From NCBI GenBank assembly GCA_033439265.1, contig JAVTVX010000035.1, positions 11,930,001 to 11,994,000 on the forward strand: 64,000 bases of DNA, written 5' to 3'. Source of the DNA: Dillenia suffruticosa. Taxonomy: Eukaryota; Streptophyta; Magnoliopsida; Dilleniales; Dilleniaceae. Position 1 is the first letter of the stretch. Every line of letters begins with the position of its first letter. Positions 24,325 through 36,989 of the stretch are shown here, in pieces. The notes beneath the pieces were generated by a model. The model did not search any database, was not told the origin of the DNA, and saw only the letters and a list, made by a program, of their open reading frames with translations. A program made the position numbers and the translations under genes.

Positions 24325-25520
24325 GCCGTCTAATTCATTATTTGAACTCCAGAAGTGGCAAAACAGAAGTTGGTTTAAAGCTATGACAATATTGAGTCTG
24401 CACCATCTTACTTAAACAGAAGTACTAGCTCATGATAAAATTACACATGTAAAGTGAAAGAGGCTTTAATTGATTAAATGCCTCATCCTTCGCCATTGAG
24501 TAGGAGAATTAGAAAATTGAACTGGAAACATGTGAAACATTGCCTGCTGACGATTAACTCTAAGAAGCATGGAAACTTCTAGAAATTAGCATGTACTTGT
24601 TGAAAAAACGTCATTAACACACGATTGTATATGCCTTTTTAACTTATAATGATGTAAAATCTTATATATCTTTGTTGTGTGGCTGTTGCTGTGCATGTCA
24701 TCTTGTGTCCTGTGTCCATGCTACGGAGACAACAATAAAATCCAGGCTTAGATCCTCAGTAACAGGGTCATTTGAAAGTCGGGGGGAAGCATGTTAACTT
24801 TCACCAATCTGTATTACATCTGCACTGTATTACCTTTTTCCTACACAATTTTCATGAACATGACTGTTTATATCCAGAAATGTGCGAGCATAAGATATAC
24901 GGAGGCAACTTCAACCATCAAACTAGGGCTTCTTTTAATCCTATGGCTCTTTTTCGCTGGCTTCATCTTTATTTTATTTATCTATTTATTTACCCATTCA
25001 TCACTTACACGGTGCTGCTGTCTCGGCCAAATACCTCAATTTGTAAAGAACTGATGCCAGGTGTTCCGGGACATTAATCGATGCATCTTGTATATTTAGT
25101 GGAAAATTATCTGAGTGTGCTCTGATAGTAATACAAACGCTATCTTTTGCTCATTTTTAAGGTCATTTTTGTGCACACTTTTGTCTAAAAGAGGGATTTC
25201 TTACTCCACGAGGGGAGTTCTAACTTTGTGGATGATATTGTTGCTGTAAATCAAGAGAGCAGATTCAAATTATGAGAAATGTGGTTCAAGGATTGTTTTA
25301 ACTTTATGCGCTCAAATATTTATTTCAAGTTATTTTATTTTCTTTTTGGTTGATTATTTGCTCAATAGTCACTTCCGATTTTTCAAAGTTTGCTATTATT
25401 GAAAAATAGCATAGCATCTTGCTGAATATTTATTATTTGTAATTATGGATGATTAAGGTCATGTACCGTACAAGGGGAAAGAGACTGAAAACTTGCTCCC
25501 TAAAAATTTTCCCTCCTCTT
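24325..25520 (+). other. MAP70 3' UTR and downstream flank
   Basis: Mixed-composition DNA after the stop, with no second gene recognised. The open stretches at 24772-25077 have no protein-family look. AT-rich words around 25135-25165 would suit a poly(A) site, but it cannot be fixed. A 3' UTR intron is possible because the stop codon overlaps an AG|GTAGGC donor-like site. Confidence 0.4.
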
Positions 25521-26080
25521 AGAGCGTCTACCATCTAAGCTTTCATGGGGGGTAAAGTTACCCCCAAAGTAGGCATAAATATTAACATAGTGGAGGTTAG
25601 GATAACCCAAGGGGAAAAAAACCCTTAAAAAATGTATTTAGAGACACAAAAAGTGAAATAAATTTATTTTCTAAAGAGAGAACTAGAAATCAATAAATTT
25701 AGGAGATAAGATTTAAAATAATTTAATTTTTTAAAGAGAGAAAATTAATATATTTAGTATTAGAGAGAGAATTTAAATCAATGGAAAAATATGAATTAAA
25801 ATGATTTTTTTTAAAGAGATTTAAGGCACATAGTTTTAAAGAGGGAGAATTAAATTTATTTTTTTGAGAGAAAATTTAAAAATTAATGTGATTATTGAGA
25901 GAAAATATGAATAAAATTGATTTTTTTTTTTAAATAAGAACTTAATGTATTTAGTTTTGTAACCAATTTTCTAAAAAGAGAAATATAAATTAAATTGATT
26001 TTTTTTTTTAAAAAAAAAATTAAAGTACTTAGTTTTATTTAGAAAAAATAAATAAATATGATTTTTCGAAGAGAAAGTGA
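25521..26080. repeat. Second copy of the AGAGA-rich degenerate repeat
   Basis: From about 25620 the same core as at 1-660 (TTTAGAGAGAGAATTTAAA, TTTTTAAAGAGAGAAAATTAA) recurs every 25-45 bases up to about 26080. It is preceded by a distinct 100-base segment starting near 25520 (AGAGCGTCTACCATCTAAGC) that reads like a transposon terminus. Confidence 0.55.
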
Positions 26081-27960
26081 ACTTCAAAGGCCCGTACTTA
26101 TTGATATTCTATTTCCTGCTTATGCAACGGATGATTATACAGTACTGTTTGCTATGGCATTCTATTTTTAATTTTTTAAAGAGAATTTAGGTGTACTGTT
26201 TTAAATATCGGATTATTTGAAAAACAAATTTTTAATTTTAAAGCTCTGGCTTTTCCCAAATCTCAAAATTTCCTATTTAACCAATTCTCCTAGGCATTCT
26301 AATTTTTTTAAATAAAACATTTTGTAAACATGCGAGGTGATGGTTTAATATTCATGCTCAAACTGATGCTAATCCTAGAATTATTGAACAAACACGGAAA
26401 CAAAGATAAACAGGGCTTGAGAAAATCCCTAGTGTCACAAACTTTATTTTTGATCAGGCAAAAAATTGATTTGAGTTTTTTGCGAATCGAAAACATAGGC
26501 TTTCTTAAAAATTTTTATTCAAAATATTAAATTAAATTTATTTTCTATTTTTTCACATTTTATATTTATAATCTTTTGTTTATCCTTCTATGGCTTTATT
26601 AATCAATAAAAAAAATTATACTAATTATACATTTATAAAATGAATTGTTTCCTATTTGTCATTAAATTATTGCGGCTCAACTCAACTCACGAGTTAAATG
26701 AACTTTTAAGCGATGCTCAAACTTGACTCGTTTACTAAGGTAGTGTTCGGTTCGCACATGAAAATTAAAATAAAAAATTTTAAAAATCGGAATCGAAATT
26801 GAGTTTTGATATTAATTGTTTGATTTAAATTCTTAATTGGATATTATTATTATTATTGATATTTAATTTGTATATCTTTATAAATGAAAATCATTTAAAT
26901 ATTAATTTTATTCTTGATAAAAAATATTCAAAAATTTTATTTTATTTTCTAAAATTAAAATTATCATCTATTTTATTTTTTTTAATTTTATTTTATAAGC
27001 ATTTTAATTAAAAATAGAAACAAAAAATTGGATCCATGCCTTCCGTTTGTTTTATAAATTTTAGTAAATGATGAGTTTTTATATTTTTAATTTAGTAAAT
27101 GAGGAAAATTCTCTCTTTCTCTGCTGTCAAATTTGCCCAACCCAAGAAGCTCTCTCAAGGCGGAGGATAAGAAGAAATCTTTGGTTCTCAATATCCAAGA
27201 TCTCTCCACTTCTGAGTCTTGTCCCCGAACTCGTATCTCTCTCCCTAATACGTTATTTTGTCTACTCTCTCTCTCTCTCTCTCTCTCTCTACATTAGACT
27301 GTTGTGTGCTTTTCTTTAGTGGAATCAAGGTTGTCGAAGGTGAAGATCGCATGGGTTTTACATAAGAGAGCAGAGAGAGGACAAAAGCCCACTTGGAGGG
27401 TTTCATCCGTAAGCAGAAAGTGATCAGAATTTTTCTTGGTTTCGTCCGTGAAAATCCATCAATTTACTTAAATTTCACAAAACTCATATTTTAAAAGTTT
27501 CATTCTCAAATTTTCATTTTCATTTTCATTTTTTTAACCCAAACAATTTATATAGATTTTAATTTCACCCCTTATTTTCATATTTTTTAACCAAATATCA
27601 TCCGAATAAATTAACTTGAGTCAATCTTCGACTTTGAGGTTTTTCATTTGCAATATATATATTAGTTTCATCTGCGATATTAGAGTTCGTACAGAAAAAA
27701 TGTATTCTCAAAAGAGAATAACCAAAAAATAAGATAGAAATAAAGCAAAAGAGGAGATATAGATTTTAAAATTTAATAAAATACATAGTTTCGAAGTACA
27801 CATGTCTTGCACACGTATAAATTTTGAAAAAATAAATATAAAAATATATAAAATAACAAAATGATTAATGTTAAAAGTTACAAAAACAAAAAGATACCAG
27901 AAAAATATAAAATAAAAGAGAGAAAATTTTAAAATTTTAATAAAATATACATTTGTAATA
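26081..27960. other. AT-rich intergenic region with possible hAT-like fragment
   Basis: No gene was recognised. About 26744-27603 may be a non-autonomous hAT-like element: its left end has GTGTTCGGTT and its right end, reversed, has GATATTTGGTT. No matching target duplication was found. A leader-like CT-rich stretch and (CT)n at 27265-27290 lie inside it. Confidence 0.35.
27265..27290 (+). repeat. (CT)n microsatellite
   Basis: About 13 CT units. Confidence 0.9.
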
Positions 27961-27974
27961 TAAGAAATTAATTT

Positions 27975-29482
27975 TTTAATGAATTTGGTGTGTCGTCAAA
28001 TAGCCAAATATAAAATATCTACTTCAAACGATATGAATATAGCGCGAATATGGTCGTATCCACAGAGAACGACGAAACTATTTCTTTTAATAAAAATGAA
28101 AATAAAATATAGGAGATTTTGATAAAATAATCTAAAATAACTAAGCAAACAAATCACTGAAAAATTTAATAAAATAAAATAATGAAATAATATCAATTAA
28201 AGGAAAAGATGTCAATTAAGATAAAATCTAGCCAAAAAAGTTATTTCTACCTTGATGTGTTTGATTGATTATCGATACAAAAATTATTCGATATTATGCG
28301 AATAAATTGATTATAGTCGCTAAATACCACGAAACGACCAATCTCTCCGTACTTTTTCGATAACCAAGATACCATCGTTAATTACTTCTCTAATCGAAAG
28401 ACAACCCAAGAGAATCTCATTGGATTTAATGTTTCGACAGCATTACGATCTAGAGAGATCCAATTCTAATCAGTAAATTCTAATATGAAATTATTTAAAT
28501 TAGATTATCTAATCTCTTGATATAAATCCTACCGCTTGCGAGACCATAAAATTATGTCAATTACCACTTCATTAAAAACACACAAATTTTGCTATTTTTA
28601 AATGGTAGTAGATTATTCTAAAATTATTAAATATAGACATCTATTTAACAATTCCAAAACAATCATAAATACTAAGTATAAAAATTAAATAAATACCCAC
28701 AAATATCAAGCAAATAAGATCATTTAAATTTCACAATCATCATTTATCAAGATTTCAATAATTTTTTTACTAGAAAAATAAATTAAAACAAAATAATTTA
28801 AAAAGAAAAACTCACAAATTAAATTAAAAATGAAAAGAAGATGTTGGGCTACATGGACAATGGCTGCCGGCTGTCGGCTGCTACTGTAGACGTGAATAGT
28901 GCTGCCCCCAAGGGGGCTGCCCAGCTGCCTCCTCCAAAAAGTTCTCTCTAATAATATGGAATACTCCTATATATATAGGAGTAGAAACCTTAAAAAAAAT
29001 AGAATTTTTTCTATTTGTAAAAAATAAATATTTCTAACCCTAATAACTACTAAATAAATAAAAAGAAAATAAAAAGTAAAAAGTAAAATTTCTAAAATAT
29101 AATATCTAAGAAATTTATATCTTTAAAAATTTTTTTTCCTAAATATTAGGAATGGAATAAAATTCTTCAAAATCTTCAATATTCCAAATCCACTCCAATT
29201 TCCTCTTGAATGTGTAATTGGGAAAGAAAATTTTTACTACAGTAAATCTTCAAAACCTCTTACTTGTCTCTTGAAATCCACGTGGCCACGTGCTATAAAA
29301 AAGTATTGCTGTCCAATTTTCCATACTTTACAAAATTACTCAAATTTAGCTCATTTTTCTTCATTTTCCATAATAAGTTTTCTCCTAAATCAAATGTTAC
29401 AAAATATAAATATTAGTGTAATATTTATTCAAAAATAATACAAAATCAATCGTAAATATTATATTTATTTAACCCCTATCAA
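27975..29482 (-). mobile_element. Probable LTR or non-coding part of an old LTR retrotransposon
   Basis: The segment includes GTCGTATCCACAGAGAACG and related phrases that I associate with non-coding parts of plant gypsy-type elements. Its right edge, ACCCCTATCA, read on the minus strand would be an LTR start TGATAGGGGT. The left edge near TGAATTTGGTGTG is less certain. There are no coding domains and no clear target duplication. It could be a solo LTR or a fragment. Confidence 0.35.
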
Positions 29483-30242
29483 AATGCGGTACCGACAAAA
29501 AAAAAATATGATTATGCCATGTGCATACTTTTATATTTACTAGTTTTGTGCATAAGTTTAAATAAATAAGTATAAAAATATATAAAATGACGTATTTAAA
29601 AACGAAATGAATAATTTTAAGAGATAAAACTTAAATAGATAAAAAATGAGAAGTTTAACAAAAATATATATACGAAATATAAAATATATTTTTTAATGAA
29701 GTTAACATTGATAAAAAATGATTTTACCATATAAATTGTTTTTCTTTTTATCCTTATTAATCCGTTTTGAGATAATTATCGGATTATTAAGAGACGAGAC
29801 GAGATCTCCAATGGCGGGCCTTTTAAGGAACGAATTCTCTCGATATCTATTTTTTTATTTTTAAAATTTAAACCCAAAAGGTTGGTTAAAAAATCCAGTG
29901 CCTTTATTATTGATCCAACAAATCATCGATGAATTGTTGATTATTTGTATAAACATATATGTAATTTTTTTTAAAGAAAAGCTAGAAAAAAGTGAAAAAA
30001 TATTTTACTTTTAAATTTCGTATCAAATACAAATAAGTTCCATAATTTTTCTTCATGCAAAGACCCCCTTCATCTATAAAAATTTTTAATTTTATCCCTT
30101 TAAATTCCACCGTTACATAATTAAAAATTATAAAATAAAAATAAAATCATTAAAAATATTAAAACTAAATTAAGAAAAAGAGATAACTTTTTACAATGTC
30201 AGAGGAGAGAGAAAAAATGAATAAGAAGAAAGAAAAAGAAAA
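29483..30242. other. AT-rich intergenic stretch
   Basis: No ORF, repeat unit or known motif was recognised. Base composition is extremely AT-rich, apart from a short GC-richer patch near 29795-29850. Confidence 0.5.
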
Positions 30243-31703
30243 TAATAAATTATATTTTTTTCTCATGTGATCTGATTGAAAATCACATACCACCCTATGA
30301 TGAAAAATATCCACTTATCCCCTATGATTTTAAAATGTGTGAATAGTGACGGAAATCATCGGATTTCTCAGAGCATGAGAAGCACACGCCAAAAATGCTG
30401 AATTGACCCACAAATATATATTTTTTTTCCCAAAATTACACTAATGCTCTCACATTCTCTCTCCTCTCCTCTCCTCTCCTCTCGTCTGTCCCCAGCAGCA
30501 GCCATGGCCATCGTTGAAATTAAGCTCCAATCTTCTCTCTCCTCCCCTTTACTGCCAGGAACAGCAAGCCCCCCCCTCTCTCTCCTCTTTGTCAAAGTAG
30601 AAAATCCTAACTAAAAACTCAAAGAAAAAAGTTATGATTTCTCAGACAATCTAAAACTAGAGACCGAATAAACATGCATTACATATGAAACAGGGAGGGG
30701 TAGGTGGGGTTTCTGGAGTAAGACCTTTTGTAATCGATGGGTTTGAAAGGAGGATGAGGACGGGGGAGAGGCTATTTGGGTTGAGAAATAGGGGGGAATG
30801 GATAGGGTTTCTGGAGTGACTTATTTGGTGATTCCGGCACTCTCGTCAAAAAAAGCCCAGATTTGTGTCTCCCATCAATCGACTGTCCCTTTATCCCCTC
30901 TCTTTCTACTGCTCTCAGCCTGTCCCTCTATCACTCAATCTCGTCAGAAAAGTCTAGATTTGTTTCCCATCACTCAATGTCGTTGGAAAAGGCCCAAGTC
31001 TGTCTTCTTCTCTCCTCTCTCCCTCTCTTTCTATCCATTTTCCTTTACCTTTGCTTTCGCTGCTAACCTTTGCAGTCGCAGTTGTAGTACCCAACTCTTC
31101 CTCTCTCTCCTAGGGCTTTTCTTGGGGTGGCTTAAATAAATTCAACAATACTTGATTAAATTAGAAATACCCTATTCTCTCTCTTTCTCTCTCTATCTTA
31201 CTGGGTTTGTTCCTATTCTTTGGTGAGAAATATCCTATTCTTTTCTAGGTTTGTTCCTTGTGTACCTACCTAATCTGACAATTTGTGGGGTGTGATATGT
31301 TCTATTTTTTTTTCTTCAATAGTTTCTGTGTTTTTTATTGTTTGGTCAAAACCTAATTTTCTTGATCTGCCTTTATTTGATTACAAGGATTTGAGACAAT
31401 CTTTGCAACTTCCTTTGGATTTCTTCCTCTGGGTGTGCTAGATGAATAGGGGTAGAGGGAGAGGAAGAGGGAGAGAGAGAGAGTGATGCTTTTTTTTTGG
31501 GTATCGAAGGTTGAAGATGAACAGGAAGAGACAAAGTGGGGCCATAATGGACATTTTATTTATTTTCGTTACATCTCTGTTAATTTCGTAAACTTCCGTT
31601 CACTTGCCTCTTTTTTTAAATACATAGAGGTAAGCGGATATTTTTTAACCATAGGGTGATATGTAGATTTTAGTCAAACTATAGAAAAAAATGTAATTTA
31701 TAC
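30243..31703. mobile_element. Non-autonomous Mutator-like element with long terminal inverted repeats
   Basis: The first 100 bases, containing CACCCTATG and AAAAATATCCACTTA, match the reverse complement of the last 100 bases (31605-31703), at about three-quarters identity by eye. The match includes the outer TAAATTAYATTTTTTTCT. Candidate 9-bp target duplications AAAAGAAAA lie at 30234-30242 and 31704-31712, the Mutator length, but that sequence is low-complexity. The 1.2-kb interior is CT-rich with locally repeated phrases (CTCGTCARAAAAG, near 30843 and 30941) and encodes no transposase. Confidence 0.65.
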
Positions 31704-34019
31704 AAAAGAAAAAGGGTAGGAGACATCGTTCATCTTCTCTCTCCTCTTACCTTTGTACGGTTAAGAAGAAAAATAGAAGAAGAAGAAGAATAAAAATAGA
31801 AGAAGAAACAAATCTGACGATTTCAAAGGAATAGCTTAGTGATTGCATCTCTCTCTAATCCCATAATTCGGATTCAAATCTCATTGTTAAAAAAAAAAAA
31901 AAGCAAACTTGACGCTGACCAGCATCTCATCGTATCTATGGCCATATTTGTGGTTGAGGAGCATCATTCGCACGACTTTGTTTTTTTTTTCAATGGGAAT
32001 TTAAGAAGTTCAACGCTCAAAATTCACATGCAAAAGTTGAGAAAGAAATGAATTTAATAAACAATCGAAGGAAGTTAATAGACAATCGAAGGAAAGAGCA
32101 ACGACAAAATCACATGTTGGAACCTTTCGGTTCTGCCTTTGGATAGGCTATGTTGAACAAGAAGAAACTCAGGCTACGAAAATGCCATCTCAAATGGGTG
32201 CTTTATCAAACATTATCGGGCAATATCAAAATGAACATGTCGATATCTTGCTGTAATTTTTAATGAAGTCATTGTCGTGACAAACAAATAAAAAAGGAGT
32301 TCAGTTAAGCCAGCAAAACACTAAACATGTAACCACACCATTTCATATGCATCAAAAGCCCAGTAAATCATAAAAACCAAATAGTTTGGAATTTTCAAAT
32401 AAATATTGATATGTAGACCTCAAAAAATTTAACTATATTGTCAAATCTCTCAAATAAGTACACGATCAAAATGGAGATCATTAAACCAAACCGCCATCAC
32501 AGATTCACAGCATCTCAACCCAAAGTCTAATGAATCCAATGATAGAAGAAAATTTTTTACTCAAAAATTTTTCAATCCCTCGATATTTTGTCACTCTAGA
32601 TAAAAATTGATCACTCACTTTATCTTGGCAATTCTCAAATTGCTTTTGGTTCACACACTTACCATTAATGTGTAGAGAGTTTTCATCACCTTCAAACTCA
32701 CATTCTCCAAAAATGTTAACTCACGTAGTTGAGATGAGAGAGATGTTAGAAGAGGTTATAGGATAATGGGATAACTTCCCATATTTAAAATTTCATTATC
32801 TTTTAGAAAATACTTTTACGTGGGCATATTTACAAATATCTTTTACTTACACATGACAGTATTTTACATTTACCATAAGATCATAAGTCATGCGATCTAT
32901 CGTATCACCTTACTGGACTTTCATACAAAGTTGGGTATCATGCGACTGGCGAATACACCTGTAAGTAAAAACTTTCAATATACCTGTTAGAATGACCACG
33001 AAGTTATCGTAAGTACAAAAAAAAACTCGCTATACCTCAAATTCAACACAGTTACATCTATCGAGTCACTTTTTTCATCGAAAGTGATTTTCAATCATTT
33101 GTTCGACTGTATATTCACTATTATATTTGAATCTCAATATGAATTAACATAATAGAACGATCGATGAATACAATACAATGATATGATATCGATTGGTTTT
33201 TCTTTTTCCGAACTCGAATCCATCAGTCTCAATTCAGCTGTTTTCTTAAACCCGCCTCTTAGACTTCAATTATCTTCTAAGTCATAAATAAATAGATTAA
33301 AATAGCAAATATTAAACGAAAACTTCTAAAAATAGCAAAAAAATAATAAGGGTATAAAAGATCTCACTTAATGGATTTCGGGTTTCACACAGTAGGCACG
33401 AGAATCATGATCACACCATCGTCTCAAATAATAGATTCCATTATCTTATTGTTGTCTTATCAAACGCAGTATGTAACACGTGTCACAGTATTATTTCTTC
33501 ATCTCTCAAAAGAGTATATGTCAGATTTCTTTAATATTGTACAAATATGGGATTCAGTCTATATATAAAACTTTACCCAGAAATCTCAGAGAAAGTACAT
33601 CAGAGACAATATCATTAGACGCATGTGATATCTAAGGTTTCAAACCTAACTATTTACAAGCAATATGAACGTGCATATATCTATATTGGTCATGTCGCAT
33701 ATGATCTCGTTCTAAACACATAGGATGACGACTTATGTTCTAGTAGATCTATTCTCAAACCCTCTTACTACTAGAAATCTTTTCATCCTTACTCACTCAA
33801 AGTTGGAGGTAGTCACTCGTATGAGAGAGTCGACCATATTTAGTTGACATATCTTTTATCATAACATACTATAGAATATATGACAATAAATAAGTGTAAA
33901 AAATAAACTTGTGACTGAATAATACACGCATGTCATATATATAAAACAATAAGCATCATACTCAGTATATAGTAAGAAATATCAAAATACACGTAAACCT
34001 AATGATTTCCTATGTCACA
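31704..34019. other. Repeat-flank region, probably including the decayed 3' end of a copia element
   Basis: The sequence is AT-rich with several A runs. No gene was recognised. Because copia RNase H text ends near 34030 on the minus strand, the element's 3' UTR and LTR should lie here, but I could not find an LTR pair. Confidence 0.4.
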
Positions 34020-36960
34020 TAGGAATCTCTCGTAATGGATTTAGTAAAGGGATCGGTTACTATACTGTGTGTAAAAGTGTATTTAATCATCATTCACTAT
34101 TCTTGATGATATTTCTCACAAAGTGGTATTTGATAACAATGTGTTTGGTGTTACTATGATATTTAAGGTCTTGGTTGTAGGTAATAACAGTCTAATTAAC
34201 ACAATAAATTATCATTGACCTTCCACTATCTATCATAACTCTTAAATCATCTAAAAATCTACGAAACCAAATACTCTCATAAACTGTCGCTGAGCATGCC
34301 ACAATCTCAATCTCTATCATAAATAGAGATACACATATTTGTTTCTTTCTTCTCTAAGATATGACACCATTATTTAATAAGGGAGCAAAAACTGATGTCG
34401 ATTTGTGTCCATCCAGATCGCCACCTTAGTCGGTATTTGAATACCGAACGAGACGCAAATCACTTCCTTTATAACACAATGAGAGATTCGTGATTCCCTT
34501 GAGATATCTCAAAATTATTTTTCACTACTCTCCAGTGAACTCTTTTAGTATTCGATTGATACCTACTTACCAAATCGACTGTAAAACAAATGTCTGATTG
34601 TGTGCACCTCATCGCATATACTATACTGCCCATTACATTGGTATAAGAGATTTTACTCATCTCCTTTATTTCTTCTTAAATTTTAGGGCGCATATCAAGA
34701 TTTAGGTATTCACTTTTAGCAATAAAAATATCCATTAGATTATAATCGCTCATCTTGAAATACTCAAGAATTTTCCTGATGTATGACTCTTGTGAAAGAG
34801 CCAATACATATCTCGATCAATCATTCTGGATCCTAATTTTGAGAATAAACTAAGACTCACCATATCCTTAACTCGACAATAACCATATTTTAATGGTCAT
34901 CAGATACTCTCTGTTATTTTTAACCAATAGAATGTCAGCCACATATAAGCATATGATCACAAAAGAGTCATTAAAAAGTATTAGGTACACGTAATGATCC
35001 TCATCAATCATTATAAACTCATAAGATATCATATCTTCGTGAAATCTTAGCTACAACTACTTGAATGATCACTTAAGATCGTATATCGACTTCCGAAGTC
35101 GACGGACCTAATCTCCTTGACCTTTTAGAGCGAACCTAGAGAGTTGTTCCATATAGATCTTCTCATCCAAACTTTCATTAAGGAATGCAGTTTTTACGCC
35201 TATCTGATATAACTCCAAATTCATATTCATGATAATCACTTAAAAGTAAACATATCAAGATAAATTTGACTACCGTGGAGAAAGTTTTCTCGTAATCTAT
35301 GCCTTTAGTCTAAGTATAACCTTTGGCTATCAGACAGACTTTATACCTCTCTATAAGAGCCCACGTTCCCAATAGCCTTTCTACCCTCAGACAAATCAAC
35401 TAAGTTCCTGACCCCGTTGATTCTCATCGATTCCTTCTCTTCATCTATGACATTCAACAAATGATCGTTCGCAGAACCCTTAAGAGCCTTTTAGAAAAAC
35501 TTAGTTTCTCATCATCCTCAAGGGTCGCAATGAAGGTCTCACCCTTAATCGGAAAGCGACGTTTAAGTACATATTTTCGATATTCCTATCAGGAGAGAGA
35601 ACTTTTCACCTTTAGATGAATCGGTTCCACTATAACCAAAATCCATAATTGGTTCTTATATCTTGCTACTGGGCTTACTTGAGTCACTAAGTTCATCCAT
35701 CTTATAAAAAGTAAAGTCCCGATCGATTTCAACTCTCCTAGGGAAACATTCTCAAGAAATGTGATATCACAATACTCAATCTCAGTAACAGTACCATTCG
35801 TATGCTTACTTAAGAACACTTACACTTTGGAGTATTCTAAATATCTTATAAAAATACATTTCTTTTCTCACGAGCCTATCTTGCCGTGCGGATGTAAAAA
35901 ATTATGATCATACGCAGCACAATCTCATGATCTCAAGTGATTAAGGTCAGACTGTCCCCTATCTAAATTTCATATAGGGTACCAACTACGAATTTTGATG
36001 GGATACAGTTGAAAACGTAAATTGTAGGTAATAAAACATCTGCTTAATGAAAGATGAACAAATTGATCTACGTCATCATAGACTTACCATCTCAAACAAA
36101 ATCATATTCATTCTTTCAGTTACTCCATATTACTGAGAAGTAATAGAAATACTTAACTGTTTCGTAATTCCCTTATCGAAACAATACTCTCTAAATTATT
36201 CTGACAAAAACCCATACCTACGATTGGTTTTGAGAGTCTTTACTCTCAAATCTAACTGATTCTCAATATTGCTAATAAATCTCTTGAAATATTTCAATAA
36301 CTCAAACTTGTTCAAGTTCAGAAATATGTAACTGAAATGCGTGTAATTATCTATGAATATAATAAAATATATAACTCCATTTTGGACTCTCATACTCATA
36401 AGGCTACAGATATCGAAGTGGAACAACTGCAATAGAGTTCCAACTCTTATTGCGTTGTCAAATGATTTTCATGTAACTTTGTCGACTAGGCAAAATTTAT
36501 ATACGAGCAACTCGAATCTGGTTAGTAGGTCCAATAGACCACTCGCTACTAACCGATTTATTCTTTCTTACCCTATGTGTCCAAGTCTACCATGTCATAT
36601 ATTTATATAATCATCTACGCAATTATGTGTAAAGGTAATAGAAGAATAATAAGAAATACCATTGAAAAAAACATCGAGTGCATACGGTCCATCATGGATA
36701 AAACCAGAATAAATCGAAAAGCTGTCATATCTAATAAAAACAGATGATTTTCTATATGATAAAGCATATTTAAGACAATCATAAACAAAGTATTGAAACC
36801 AAGTTCCGATGAATATCCGGAACGTAAAAAATGTCATTTATATATAGAGTCTGGTTAGTTTACAACTCCAACTTGTAAGTGTCAATCTCTCTGACGACGA
36901 TAAATGCTCCGTTCTTCACGTAAATCTTCATAACTTGAGAATTCACTCTGTGAAACTCTA
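34020..36960 (-). mobile_element. Heavily decayed Ty1/copia element (second copy)
   Basis: Minus-strand domain order is: pre-integrase zinc motif (GRLGHIG, near 36520-36590), integrase (FDICSLMSMRVQNGVIYF at about 36350-36430), reverse transcriptase (VKTAFLNESLDEKIYMEQ near 35160-35210; LYVADILLVKNN near 34910-34960) and RNase H (SKISYTNVMGSIVYAMRCTQ from 34660, then TDPFTKSIT near 34030). Stops and frameshifts are dense. Catalytic residues are lost: the RT motif has G in place of D before VKT, YVDD reads YVAD, and the integrase SDRGGEY motif reads TNRRYG. Gag and LTRs are not found; the upstream end passes into the AT-rich repeats. It is clearly older than the copia element at 42668. Confidence 0.8.
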
Positions 36961-36989
36961 TATACGCGCTCTTGTCTCGAATAATAAAA

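Noticed and set aside
24772..25077. ORF downstream of MAP70 as an extra exon or small gene
   Set aside because: Two frames overlap, the peptide is Phe/Tyr-rich without a motif, and it lies in the likely 3' UTR.
30368..31139. ORFs within the Mutator-like element as a captured gene
   Set aside because: Both strands are open in CT-rich DNA, there is no recognisable domain, and no splice structure could be built.
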